DNA from: Panorpa germanica
Lineage: Eukaryota; Arthropoda; Insecta; Mecoptera; Panorpidae
Reading direction: 5' to 3'
Length of the DNA stretch: 64,000 nucleotides
Assembly: GCA_963678705.1 (NCBI GenBank)
Contig: OY783209.1
Location: forward strand, 12,276,001-12,340,000
In this document: piece by piece, positions 13,001 through 25,452 of the stretch
Layout: each line of letters starts with the position of its first letter
Numbering within the stretch: the first letter of the stretch is position 1
Notes under the pieces: generated by a model
Told to the model about the DNA's origin: nothing
Seen by the model: only the letters and a program-made list of their open reading frames with translations
Databases searched by the model: none
Translations under genes and position numbers: made by a program

Positions 13001-14086
13001 CTTCATGTATATTTATATTAGGGTAGCATAAACTGATACTACAATTGGGGTAGCTCAGCAGAGGGTATTCCTATTGATTGACATTTACATTACAAGGGTA
13101 CTACGTAACACGAGGTACAGTCTCTATGAAATTATTATAAACACAAAACCAAATACATTTCATTTTCTAATGGAATTAAAATTATCTTGAATCGTATTCG
13201 ATGTGTCTTTACAATGCTCCATGGCGCGTTTTGCACGTGTTTTAGAACAAAGGAATGGGCGTGTTTTTCCGGGCAAAATTATCCAGGAAACATATTCTGG
13301 GAATAAAAGGAATCTTGTAACACAACCAAGATATTTGTAGGTGGAGCATATTGTATAAAATTACATACGTTTGCTCTTGGTTTGGTAGGAACAATGTAAA
13401 AGGGGCGTTCTTTTCCGTAAGTTACTAGGGTGACAGATTACAGCATCCTTAATAGTTTACTGGAATATTGACCTGTTACATCGAGGTTGTATGATGCTTG
13501 CCACTAACTAACTATGTTTATGTAGAACTAAGAAAACCATTGTTTCTTTTGCATCTGCTACAAAAATGCTATTTCATTTGATTGATTATTTCTTATAAAT
13601 TATTAAAAAAGTAGTAGTCTAGTATAAAACGAGAGTTACGAAAGTAACACATTACTACAGTTTATTTCGAAATCTCTTCATTCATTTTATTCAAATTATT
13701 ACCGGTATATATTTAATTATTATTGTCAGTCTCATTATTACTAATGCATAGGACTATACATTCCGTACAAACATATGATTTGCTTTTTCTAGTCGTTGAA
13801 ATACGTCACTAACTAACGCTGCTGTATGTTATAATAACCTTGTAACCTTGTAACACGAGAGGTGACGAGGCGCCGACATCTGTTGTAATGTGCTATTAGG
13901 AACTCAGAAATGATAGAAATAAGCCTACAGGATAAAATTATCTGTTATAATTTTAACATGACTGTACACAATTGTTAAGCCTCGTTCGAAAAATAGTATA
14001 CGTAACTACAAAAATAAGTACGTATATGAAAAAAAGTAATAGAATAGTAGAGAATAAGAGCAGAGTAATGCCGCTACCAATTGATG
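10013..14086. other. Intronic/intergenic stretch, mostly unrecognised
   Basis: No protein-coding gene recognised. It includes a short tandem run of GATACTAATACT-like units (about 11489-11525), a CGTA-rich palindromic patch near 11930-11950 and the exon-like segment 12390-12653 listed separately. Open frames at 10212-10403, 10529-10774, 11603-11788 and 11862-12047 show no family features. Confidence 0.4.
12390..12653 (+). other. Exon-like non-coding segment or retroposon
   Basis: A pyrimidine tract plus AG (about 12377-12389) precedes it and GTAACC follows it. Inside is a GT-rich stretch (GTGTAAGTGTTTGTG-like) resembling insect 5' UTR sequence, with only very short open frames. Its 3' end contains ACATCGGACCTAGGACG, related to the retroposon-tail motif seen elsewhere. 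It could therefore be a spliced non-coding exon or a decayed retroposon; I cannot decide. Confidence 0.25.
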
Positions 14087-14355
14087 CAACGAACATCTTC
14101 CAACGTTGGACGAAAAGCGATTTTTCTGCCCCCACCACACACTTGATCCACATGTCATGTCCTGCTACACGAATCGTCCAACAATGGAAGGTTTTATACT
14201 TGAAAGTTTCTTTATTTACTTGAAAGTTATTGTTAAACAGTGTCAGTGTCAATAATATCAACAAATTAATAAAATAAATAAATCATTCGGATCAAACATT
14301 CGTTCCACGGTATAGTAGGAAACTTGCCATGTCAACTCACACGTTGGAGGCACAC
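14087..14355 (+). repeat. Family B repeat, copy 1
   Basis: CTTCCAACGTTGGACG starts a stretch shared with 36968-37330. The shared blocks include CCCCCACCACACACTTGATC, GAATCGTCCAACAA, TTAAACAGTGTCAGTGT and ATCAAACATTCGTTCCAC, in the same order and orientation. The palindrome TCCAACGTTGGA near the left edge and a CACACGTTGGAGG on the right suggest a degenerate inverted-repeat element. This copy lacks an internal ~100 bp present in the other. Confidence 0.7.
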
Positions 14356-14532
14356 GGCGTTTACAGTCTACATTTAGTTAGCGTAGGAAATAATTGAATA
14401 ACTGCGTGGGATGCTATTCAGTTAAATACAGAGACGAGAAAACAATCAAAGGCGGAAATATTGAAGCAGGATGAAGACCGTGAAATTCACATCCAACAGA
14501 TGTGTGCGAAAATGATATTGTACATATAAGGT

Positions 14533-14715
14533 CAGGCCTGGATTTGAGGGAGAGAAAGCGGGGCTACTGCCCCGGTGTATTCACAAGAGACGGGCCCTCA
14601 CAATAGAGATAAAAACAATAAATTTTTGAAAGACTTGATGGAAAAAAATTGTTCCTTTTATTCGGAAAATAATGAGGGGCCTCCGCCCCTTCGTTGCCCC
14701 AGACCCTTCACACAA
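14533..14715 (-). mobile_element. hAT-type MITE fragment (relative of 44328-44525)
   Basis: Starts CAGGCCTGGATTTGAGGG and runs through a GC-rich AGCGGGGCTACTGCCCCGGTG block, then AATAAATTTTTGAAAGACTTGATGG and GGGGCCTCCGCCCCTTCGTTGCCCC. This is the reverse complement of the nested element at 44328-44525. The far end is decayed, and no matching duplication was found. Confidence 0.65.
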
Positions 14716-17700
14716 GGAAAGGAAGTAACAACACCTTCAACTTACATCTTAACAAAGTTTTTTAAATAAAATACAAATTAGGTTTTGTGGTTATGTCCTA
14801 CAATTAAAGAAACATAATTGAGCCAAGCTCTCTTTGCATTCTGCCTATGCATTATAACATTGCAAATATATTGTGTTATATTATTATTATTGAGACGCCA
14901 ATATATTTCTAACACATGAAGAATGTGTCGATAAGGTATAGAATATAGTTATATAATTTCATCAATGCCTTTATAAATGTAACGTTTTACAGTATGCCCT
15001 TTACAAGACACGAGGGTGGAGTTTTATTTCCTTGTGTTACACAATTTTCATGCTTGATTTAACACAAACAAGAAAAGGGGCGTTGTTTCCAAAAATGTAA
15101 CAGGATAACATTAAGTACAGGATTTTGATATGGATATTTACAGTATGAAGGACTTACTCGTATAAGATTATTTTACAGTATTTTACAGAAGAACTTACTC
15201 ATACAAGAACTAAGGGAGTTACTTTCAGTTGTAACTTTGAATTCAAAGCAGTAGCACCACACATTCGGATGATGACGGCCAATATATTCAGCGTCATGCA
15301 TTTTGGACTTAAAATTTTATTAGGAAATCATAGAATGCTATAACAGTTTAATATTGCAGATAGGTTGGAACTTACAGTCTGGTTTACTAAAGTACAATAC
15401 ATAGTTTTACCTAACCTTATTTTTAGTATTAGAGAAACAGAATTTCAAATTCAAAGTCATGGTTGTTTTATGAAAACGAGGTTTTTCAGTTAGCTATAAT
15501 ACTGTACACATCATGTAAAACTTTAGTAGAAAAAAAGCAGAAAAATTATTCAACATAATTTAACTTCACTTTCTATAGGTTAAACCGCACAGCGGTTGTT
15601 TAAATTCTGTATCGTTTTTATTGTTCTTTGATTTAAAACTTTATTTTAACAATATTAATAAAATTCATTATTTTAGAACCGCGTTAAATAAAAATAAATC
15701 GCGTAAAAAAGGGATGAAATATTTTTTAAAATCGCGTTAAATCTATTCGCGTAAAAACAGAGTTAGGTGCACTTGCCAATTATGTCCAACAACATGCGCT
15801 CCTAATAAAAATAGACATTGGGTATTTTCCCAGAAATTATTTCATTTATTACCAGAAAAACATTGCACAAAATGTTAATTTTATGTAATTGTTATACTGA
15901 CAGCGAAAGTGTAAGTGATGTAATACTGTACCAGGGAATCATGAACTTAAATGACTATGTCTCTACATCTCTAGGCACTTGAATAGGCATAGCAACGCAT
16001 TTACCAGCGGAACCCTGCAGTAGTACAGCTATTACGAGACTTCCCCAGTTCCATTGGTGTAAGACTGATTAATTTGTTTGTTTGTAGTTACAACTCCTGC
16101 ACATGCATTTGGTGCACCGTTTAGTTACACAAGGAGCACGCGTTTTACAAATTTTCCAAGAGGTTCGTCCACTAGCCATGCCGTGCATGCGAAGAAGAGA
16201 GTACGCGGATGATAAAAGTGGCCGTAGTCGAGAGTAAATGTTATCAGGAGCGAATAAATAATAGGAGTCATACAATTGTAACTTGTTACACGTGACGTTC
16301 GTTGTACGTTCCTTCCAAATAGCAACAGCAGAGACAAGACAGATGACGTATAAATGCATTAGGGAAACATAAAACAGTACGCGCTGTGCAGTAACAATGT
16401 AATATAAAATATAAAAAGTGCGCTCCTAATATTTTGCTGAACAGAATAAAGCGGTCGGACAAGGCTCATGAAAAAACTTAATTATTAATAAATTCTCTAC
16501 AAATGTTTTGGCGAATATGCACATATTATGTATAGTTATACTATGGCAATAGTATACTTTGAAGAAAACATTATTTGCGTTGCGTTGCGTCCACGTGTTA
16601 AATGAGGTAGCATTACAGTAATGTAACGCGCAAAAAAAAACCGCACGAGCTGTAAGTATCGTACAATTCGTTACGCGTTCCTTGTGACGGTCTATATTTT
16701 ACAAGGCCCAAGCCCGTATTTGTTGCACGTGTTCAACGACACGTCTCAATTTATATTTCGTAAGCAATGAAATTAGTTCCGGCGTTGGTGACATTGCTTT
16801 TTTCAGCTTCCTTTTGATCAAGAGAACAGAAATGAATATTTTATTAAAACTAGTCAAAATGTATAGTGCATTGGCTCAAATACTATAGGAAATATAATAT
16901 AATAAAAACGAAAATGATAAATAATTTTACTACTAATTCTACACGTGGTATTATTTTGAAGTTTATTTTAATTATTATATAGTACTGTCACGAGTCCATC
17001 AAAAAGTTCCACTTCTAACTCTTTACTTTATTTTTGGACTCACGTGTAGCTCTACAGCCCACGTTGATAGTTCTCATTCCCCCACTACTTCAACACGTGT
17101 GAATTTTTTAAACATCGGACACGTGTGTTTCTACCAAGGACACATCACTTGTAGAACTAGAAATTTTTAAAATTTAAATAATCGTATTTATAATACTAGT
17201 AGATTTAATAAAAAAAAAGAATAAATTAATTTAGGAATTTCATCAGGGGCAAATAAAAATATCTATCTGGATTGCGTATAATGGTAGTTTAAAAAACAAC
17301 GAAGTTTTTGGAATTTATTTTATCACTTTGGAAGGTGGTGGGACGCGATGCGTTGATATATATGACAAAATAGTAGAGTGCCGGGTATCAGAGAAACATG
17401 GTTAAAGAAATACGTATTTACTTGTCTTGCACGTGCGCTACATCAAGTTGAGCGGAGTAGTGCCGAGGGTCAAATACGTCTGTAACCATATCCGAGCCAC
17501 AGAAATAAAAAAGTGAACTTCTAAATCATTTCCAGTGAAACCATAATTAAAATTTCATTACAACTAATTAAAATATGTCTGAAAGTAAAACAACTGGTTA
17601 ATTAATTAAGAAAGTCAATTTAAAAACAAAAGAACTTGCTTATTTTTAAATTCAATCTTATTAGGATAACATAAGATGTTCGAAAAAAATTTATTTCCAG

Positions 17701-18940
17701 ACGATATTTTTAAACCTTATAAAAAAGAATCTTGTTACAAAATTCTCAGTCGCTCAATACGCCAACAGGCCTGTCTATGGCTGTCTACCGCACATCAATC
17801 ATGTCAAGAAAGGGTTATTTCGTAGTCAAGTTACTAGGATAGCAGAACGCTGAGGATGAATAGAACTGGTGTGCTGTTTCACACGGAGCGTTGTGATCAG
17901 GAACCAGTGAACTAAAAAAAGAAATATCAAAAACCACAGTAGTTTAAATACTCTCCGAATAACCACAAATCAACTTACACTTACATTTATTTAGTGTAAA
18001 TGTGTGCAATCTATAATTGTCTTTTACTTAATTCTTTGCGGTCAACCATAATGTACGTCACAGAAATATCACTCTATTTTCTTACGAGCCTTCCTCCCTT
18101 ACCACATATTGTGGATTCACATTTTGAATTTTTTAGACTAACTTTTTGTTTTTTAAATTTTTTTTGATGTTGCATTTTGCTACACTAAGTTGATGACATC
18201 TACCCCGGTCTCTTGCCTCTTTTTGAGAAATCCCCAATTTTACATTGATGAACATTTTATACGTTTTGCTTTTGCTACCCTTACCAATTGCATTTTGAGA
18301 CAGCCGCACCTTAGATTAGGCGCTATAAGAATTGAAATTATACATTAGTAATTAAATAAAGAATGTTTACTTAAAATTCTTCCGTGTGAATAGCCGTAAT
18401 ACATAACTGGTGTATCTTCAAAAACGCGATAGTAAAGTGTGCATATCATATTTATATTACAGCGCCAGGCACGACATTAAAATAATCTGATTATGATTAA
18501 AGGAGACATATAACATCAGTTAAGAATATGTTGTTGTGTACAGAATATTATTTATTAATAAAAATATGATTTAATAACTACAGAAAACACAACAGCTTTA
18601 CCAAAAGTTGTTTATTATATTATACGGAAAACATAAACAGTAGCACGCATCCGAAAATATGTACACAACAACAACAGGAAGGGTGAAGGGTGTGTAGAGT
18701 TGCACAGGGGTTGGGACTTTTACTGAAGGTCCATTCAGATGCTTGGAATTTGTAGGTGGGTACAGAATAGTGTTGAATTTCTATTAGGGTTTCATGCTTC
18801 CAACATTTATTTCAATTCTGTTATATAGGAAAGTCTAGTACAGTCTCAATGCCACACAGATTTAAATATTAAATTCCTCAAATAAATATGAACCACTTAA
18901 AATAATAAAATGTTAACGTTTTTATAGTTTAATTTATATA
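14716..18940. other. Non-coding stretch with CACGTG-rich patch
   Basis: No gene recognised. A patch near 15590-15770 repeats CGCGTTAAAT/CGCGTAAAA-like units (possible decayed DNA transposon end). The hexamer CACGTG occurs repeatedly between 16592 and 17435 (see findings). Open frames at 16069-16359 show no domain. Confidence 0.4.
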
Positions 18941-19887
18941 CAGGTTGTTTGGTAGCAAGGTGCAAAGACTTAAGGGGATGATAGTTGAACATTTAGAACA
19001 TACATGTCTTAGCCGAAGTCTGATTATTTATTTTTTACTGCTGTTTTATGTTATTTTTATCAAAAGTTTTTACGACTTTAAAAGTGTCTAGTATATATTT
19101 TAAATAACACAGATGCTTTGAACTTTGTTTATCATCCAGTAAACAATTTGGTGAAGTGCCCTATTTGGTGAAGTTCGAGTCACTCGTACAATTCTATTCT
19201 AACGCTTTACAAGTTCTCTACCTGTCACAGATTTTGTGTTAGTTGTTAGAATTTTTTCATAATAATATTCTTTCTTTTTCCAACATCATTCATTAAGTAG
19301 CAGTTGTTTCTTTCACACTTCCAAAGTGAGAGAGAAACGAGATGCGGTTAGACAAGTAAAATATATTTTTCACCGTTACACTTGTATACTTGTATAGTAT
19401 TTTGTTCAGTACAGTATGTTTAAAGTATATACTATCCTTTTTCAACAAATATTTTTTTAATGGTAATAGACAGACGCTATCTCCCTCAATCCCCGAATAT
19501 AATGTATATAAACGAAGATAGTATCTAGCGATGGTAAGACAGAGGTTTTAAACCTAACGCAGACCTGCCGATCGTGGATTTTTGAATCACTAAAACAATG
19601 TAAAAAACTAATATAACGAGTATTGTTGAAGATGAATAATATTCATTAAAAAAGTCTGCAGACTAGGTACACATCTGACAAACGCCAAAAAATAAAACAA
19701 TTAACATACTAACTTAAACTGTGCCACGTAGCCATTTAACTCTCAGAAATTGTGTTTTTATAAAAATAACTTAAAAATAGCAGTAAAAAATAGTCAGACT
19801 TCGGCTAAGACATGTATGGCTCAAAATGTTCTAAATGGTGTCACCTATCGTCCCCTTAAGCTTTGCACCTTGCTACCAAACACCCTG
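18941..19887. mobile_element. DNA transposon with ~125-bp inverted repeats
   Basis: The left end CAGGTTGTTTGGTAGCAAGG continues through AGACTTAAGGGGATGATAG, CATGTCTTAGCCGAAGTCTG and ACTGCTGTTTTATGTTATT. The right end is its near-perfect reverse complement, finishing ...CCAAACACCCTG. TATA flanks both ends (18937-18940 and 19888-19891), a 4-bp or TA duplication. No transposase frame is present. The superfamily is not settled; Tc1/mariner-like and other 2-4-bp groups remain possible. Confidence 0.75.
19135..19186 (+). repeat. Family C MITE end fragment
   Basis: CCAGTAAACAATTTGGTGAA and the following bases match the left end of the 254-bp MITE at 51865-52118. Only this end is present, inside the 18941-19887 element. 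Confidence 0.6.
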
Positions 19888-21324
19888 TATAATGTTACAG
19901 TTTAGATTTAAAGAAACTTAGAAGAAATAGATCGTACTATAATATTGTTTTCAATAACTACAGAATAACCGAGAATGTTGAGGCACGACGCAAAACTGCT
20001 ATTACTAATTAAAATAAATGAAATGGCTTATGTAAGTACTGGAAATGTATTAATATATTATTTGTAAATTGCTAAGTAAATTTCCGATGCTAAATCGAAT
20101 CACAGACAACCTCCTACAATGTTGTTGTGGCCAGTGGGCAGTATTTATGATGTCGTGGCATTATATATGTGATACACTACCGTCTTGTAAATTTTATGAT
20201 TATATGACCACATATTCAAATTAATTTAGCAACCAAACCCAGAACATATAGTGCTGGTTGTGAAATTGAACCTGACCTTAGTATGGCTTCAAGCATTAAT
20301 GCTCTCAGATATTGGGCCTTCTTTTTTATATATGTGGTACACGTAATATACAATTCCACTATAACAACAGATGGTAATAAAGCAACGTATCAGAAATTCA
20401 TTCAATGCATGTGATAACCCCTCTACTTTTAATCGACTTATTACATTAGAGCGAAGGGCAGATGTATTTAATGTTCCACCCCAATATATAACACCCTTAC
20501 TTGCCACCGACGCTCTCAACGTCGCTCACAATATTCATTTATGTTATCCTAATAATTGGCGCCGCTTTTCCGTTAGCTTTGAAGCTTTTCCAGAGCTTTT
20601 CCAGCCGTTATATTGGATAACGCTGTATATTCCACCGCTATACTAGTTTTAACGGATGCTGGAGTGTTTATTGTAGCTCTTATGTTTCCCTGTCCTCAGA
20701 CGACAAGATTTTCTTCTTACGTCAGCAAGTCTAGGTAAACATTTTCCTTGTGAAAAGCTTTTTTACATATGGATAGTTTATTAATTCATTTATCAATGTT
20801 TACAGTACTACGTAAGATAATATAATAAAACTAGCATACACAAATTATTCTTACAGTCATATTTTTTTCATACTATTTCGAACAAATACCACATTCACAA
20901 CCACGTGTGTCCCACAACATTAATTTCATATAACAATAACAGTCAGAATTAAACTAATATTTTTTATTATTCGTCATATTCTTTCTCTACAACGTTATTC
21001 CTTCTATAACCGTTAATTCTACAACGCTCCGTTCATGCTATAACACACAACATTATAAGTCAGTTCTCCCTCCCTCTACCTTCCAGTACAACTGTACGGG
21101 CTGGCTGCATTCCAATAGTTCCAATACCTATCGATGGAATTCGAATATCGATGGTAGAATTCGGAAAATACTAGGAGAACATAACGTTTCCTGTGAACCA
21201 ATACAAAAGCAATGCACTGACGATACATCGCTATCACGTTTCATATGTGGTATCGATTGTAACTTGTTTACATTTAATACCTGTTATTCAAGGCAATTAA
21301 ACTTGCCGACATGACACTTATATA
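19888..21324. other. Non-coding stretch including a low-copy repeat
   Basis: Positions about 20126-20265 resemble 50229-50345 (shared ATGTCGTGGC/GCTGTGGCGTC block, ATATATGTG and CAACCAAACCCAGAA). No coding family was recognised in the open frames at 20289-20646. Confidence 0.4.
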
Positions 21325-22122
21325 AGGCCTTATTCTGTAACTTTTAAAAAATCTACCTTATTTTTTCATCGGTGGAAATATTTAATTTTTTCATCCATAG
21401 AATAAGCTCGTATTTTATTTAAAATATCTTAAGTGGTATTCTGTATTTATTCTTTTGCAAAATTTTCCACCGCCCTTATAATGTACAGCGGTGAAAGAGT
21501 ATAAACTGGTATTGATGATATTTGACCAATCACGACAAAATATTAAATAGAAAAAATATTTTAAATGACACTTGTTTATATAATTCCTACATGTCAAAAT
21601 CTATTAAAAAAAGTCAATATGGCATCTACGAAAAGGAAAACGGGAAAATCAGTGGGGAAATAATTATTATAAATAGAATTTCAAATGGCCATGCACAATT
21701 TATGTAAAAAAAAGCATTCACCTGAAACAATAATTGACAAACAACATAACCTCACTTTCTGATATATTTATATATTCATATGTATACATATTATTATATC
21801 TATGGATAGATTGTAAAATTGTAATGGGATCTCAATAAAAAAATAAAAAATATATGTATACATATAAATACTAACTTATTTTCTATTTTTTCGTAGAATC
21901 CTCCAACTACAGCAAATTATTGTTCAAATTGTTTGACAGTTCTAAAAAATACAGCGATGAAAAATTTTAAAATCACCGCTGAAGGCGACCTTATAATTTG
22001 GTCGATTTTTTTCCAGCGACAAAAATAAAATCGAGCGAAATTTCTTACAGAATACCAAATAAAAAATCATCGCTTTTGTGACGTCATTTTACATCGGTAG
22101 AAATACTTTACAGAATAAGGCC
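21325..22122. mobile_element. Short-TIR element ending GGCCTTATTCTGTAA
   Basis: The left end GGCCTTATTCTGTAACTTTT is mirrored by TTTACAGAATAAGGCC at the right end. Inner blocks also mirror each other (TTTTTCATCGGTGGAAAT against TTTACATCGGTAGAAAT). About 800 bp, without a transposase frame. No target duplication could be recognised, so the superfamily is open. A run near 21790-21850 ending in A-rich repeats may be a LINE tail inside it. Confidence 0.6.
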
Positions 22123-23662
22123 CTGTCCTTGTTATTTAGTATTTACTTTTTACTTATTAAATAATGTTAGATGTAAGTAAATATATTCTACATAAATGTG
22201 CTTGCTAGAATTATATTATTTATTAGTTTTATTAGTAAGTAAAGGTATTAAAAGATGACCATTCTCCAAAGTGATGATTCTTTACGCCAGATGCAGTGTC
22301 TTCGGGGTTTAATTGTTATCAAAAAATATATATTAGGCATTAATTTACCCCTCACATAAGGCTTACTACATATTATCTAGAATTTCGTTGCGATATTTAA
22401 TACACCCCTGCTTTATAACAACCACGGTTGTCGCGTTTGATTTACTTGACATGTGAACTCGTAAATAACAAGACATTTGACATCACATATGAGCATGTTT
22501 TATTTGTTTATAGGTGTAACGTAACCACAGCACATATTCGATATCAGGAGAACATACTCAACACACCAAACATGGCTGCTCAACTTGCTACACACATGCG
22601 TATATGAACACATATGCGTATATAACGTGTAGTATGTCAAATAAATTAAAACCATATGTGGAAATTTCATATAAAGTACCGTATGTAATTATAAAAGCAT
22701 GTATTTAATATATGTACGTATTGTAATAATTATCGCATACATGAAACTAATTTAATTTGTTCATTGGAGCGTGAATTTATTGGAGATGTTAGTTGAAAAA
22801 GTATTAGGAGATCATACTTTGTTATAGTTTGAAAAATTAGTGATACGGAAACATTTAATGGACTTGACATTTAATGGATTGGTAAGCAAATTACGCTATT
22901 ACTAGTTGTTGACAGTTTTATTGTAATACAATAGCGCAGAGTATCAGGGTTTCAGACTCTGCTGACGCTGCTATAGTTTACTTTGAAGCGAACGATAGAA
23001 GCTGTCGTCGTGGAAAGGGAAAGAGGATCACTCAGAAATGAACTTACTTTTTTATGGGCGGAGTTTTTAAATTTTTATTGAAATATTTGTAAAATAATGG
23101 CTTCTTTTAATATCTGAAAGGTGACGAAGATATAACTATTTTAAATTTGAATTTCATAGATTTTTATCACAGAATTATTATTAGAACAATAATTAAAAGT
23201 TGCTCGAGACCTCTGTAATTAGTATCTGATGTTCGAGTGTGCACTTTTTCTTATTTTCTTTGCATTCTGTTGCATAATAATGAAGGTAATTCATAGAAGT
23301 AATGATGAATTAGTATCTTTACTTCGACTATATTCGTGACGCAGTTTGTATTCCTAACGTAACTTGTTTTGTAGTTGTAATGCGAAATGAATACCAAAAA
23401 GAAGTCATTTTCAACAAACATTAGCTTGACATCTTTACTATTATGATTATATAAAATATAAATATAAATTAAAGTTTATATTTTCATAAATGTTTTCATG
23501 CTTTTGCATACATAAACAAGATTTTTTATTTTTTTATTAATAATTAATTACAAACACTAAATCATTAAATTTTATTAATTTCTATAAATTAAATTTCGTT
23601 TAATTTCTGAAATACACTGATATTTTGATGTTTTTTTGATTACCATATAAATTATATTTTAG
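22123..23662. other. Non-coding stretch
   Basis: No gene or repeat structure recognised before the duplicated target at 23663. Confidence 0.4.
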
Positions 23663-23672
23663 TGTTTTGCGG
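23663..23672 (+). repeat. 10-bp target duplication, left copy
   Basis: TGTTTTGCGG immediately precedes the left arm of the mirror element. The identical 10 bp follows its right end at 28461-28470. Confidence 0.8.
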
Positions 23673-25452
23673 ACGTCGCTGAAGTTAGCGAAAAGTTCGA
23701 AAATGAGCAGTACTAGTGGTGTCCAACTGACATTCGCGCAAAAGTCTATACACTTGTTGGATTTAATATTTGCAAGTGTATTATGTCTTCTATTTAAATA
23801 AATAGTTTACAATGTGTACGAAAAAAAATAAAAAAACATAAATAATAATAATATGGTAAAAATACCACATATTTGAATCGGTCAAAAAGGGTTTATAACA
23901 CACATTACAACTAATTAAATAAATACAAATTTATTGACGGCAGGTATATTAATTAAAAAACTACAGACATCAGAATTCCCCCAACTCAAATTCATTGCTT
24001 GCATATGGACAGAGTTTGCAGAAAGTGATTATTTTCTCCGAACACCATTGAAATACAATGATAGAATTAGGAAAAAATTAAATCAATTTTTCAAACATAC
24101 TGTTTAATTTCTTCATGTACTTTCAGCATTCCTTTCAGATTCCAGTGCAATTGATCTTTTTTACAGTTGTAAAATCTGTAATGGTTTAATGTATATATTT
24201 AGCAAATGTATTATGTATTTATTTAAATTCTTTATTAAGTATAAATTTGTTGTTCTTACTGTTCGAAGAGGTGTGCGTTTACTTCGTTATTTTTTAAAAA
24301 TATTTCTCGAATATCAATAACTTTAATATAAGGATCTGAAATGAATCTTTTTTTAAATTAAATGTCTTACAATACATGTATATTAGTAACGTAACTTACG
24401 GTGTTTTGGCAATGTACAAATTTTGCTATTATATTTGTTCAACATTTTTATTTTGTCGGGATTATTTTCCCATATTTGCGGAGTGGGTAATGTCAACCAT
24501 ATTGCTTTGGTCGTGCTATGACTTAATATGTTTGCAATTCTTCTAATATTATTGCCAAATGCTTGGTGGTCTTTTCCCTAAAAACAAATTTGAGAGTATT
24601 TTATATTGTACTATTGTAAGGTTCTATGTTATTTTATACTTACTTTAATTATGTCGTTTATTCCAATCATTATTAGAGCATTTTGTTTTAATAGAGGATT
24701 TCCTCTACATCTCCTTATATGCTCTAATAAGTTTGCTGATTTTCTTTCACTTTTCGCAAAGTCGATTTCATTATGTTCGACTTCTTTTTTTTTGATAAGT
24801 TGTTTTCCATATCTCACGAGATAGCTATCTCCATATAGAGTATAGCTAGAATACTTGAAGATTGAAAATAAATGTACTTTGATGTATTGAATTGTATTTA
24901 CAAACTTTGTTATTTTTAAAAATATTTTTTTATACTATTACTTACGAGTTCATTATTTTCGGATCGATTATTCTCGGCTTTACACTGATTCAATGGAGTA
25001 AATTTCAAATTTTCATCCTCTAAATTATAAACAGAGTCTGGATGCATTCTCTAAAATACAATTTACTACTATTTATAATGTTCTAAAAAATTTCTGAGTT
25101 GTATCTTGATTTAAACTAACTTACCCGCAAATGATTGTAACAATTTGTTATTGAATACTCGATATTGCTGAACAATTTTGTTGCACAGATATTACACTCT
25201 GCCTTCAACAATTCATTGTCGTTGGATTGTAAACTTTTAAAATAACTACTTATTACAAGTGGTGCAGTTGAAATTAAGGAAGACATGATGTTAAACAATC
25301 TTTTTTAGACAAGGTCTATAACACGATTGTACAAAGAATGAATGCAAAATTCAAATGTCGCCAAAGTAGTCGACGTTGGCGCTATATTCTACGGATTTTT
25401 GTTAAACTATTTTTTTGTAGTTTCATCTCTTTCTATATTTGAGAATAGGGTT
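23673..25452 (+). repeat. Left inverted arm (1780 bp)
   Basis: Reverse complement of 26607-28460. The inner border is GAGAATAGGGTT (25441-25452), matching AACCCTATTCTC (26607-26618), after which the two sides diverge. Within the gene span the two arms align with no net length change. Confidence 0.88.
24091..25286 (-). CDS. BED zinc finger-SGNH/GDSL hydrolase, left-arm copy, 6 exons
   Basis: Mirror copy of the right-arm gene. Exons, in order of transcription: 25286-25125, 25050-24946, 24853-24644, 24577-24400, 24335-24260 and 24175-24091. All GT..AG borders and the reading frame are intact, giving a predicted 271 residues. All catalytic motifs are kept (GDSY, GIND, DQLH), as is the BED finger. 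I noticed five amino-acid differences from the right copy: position 55 R for I, one E for G in the second exon, Y for F just before the GDS motif, I for L after GIND and A for T in exon 5. I also noticed at least one silent change. Two intact copies suggest recent duplication or gene conversion between arms. Expression is unknown. Confidence 0.82.

Noticed and set aside
24606-24824. 72-codon plus-strand frame, mirrored at 27235-27453 on the minus strand
   Set aside because: Antisense shadow of SGNH exon 3 in each arm.
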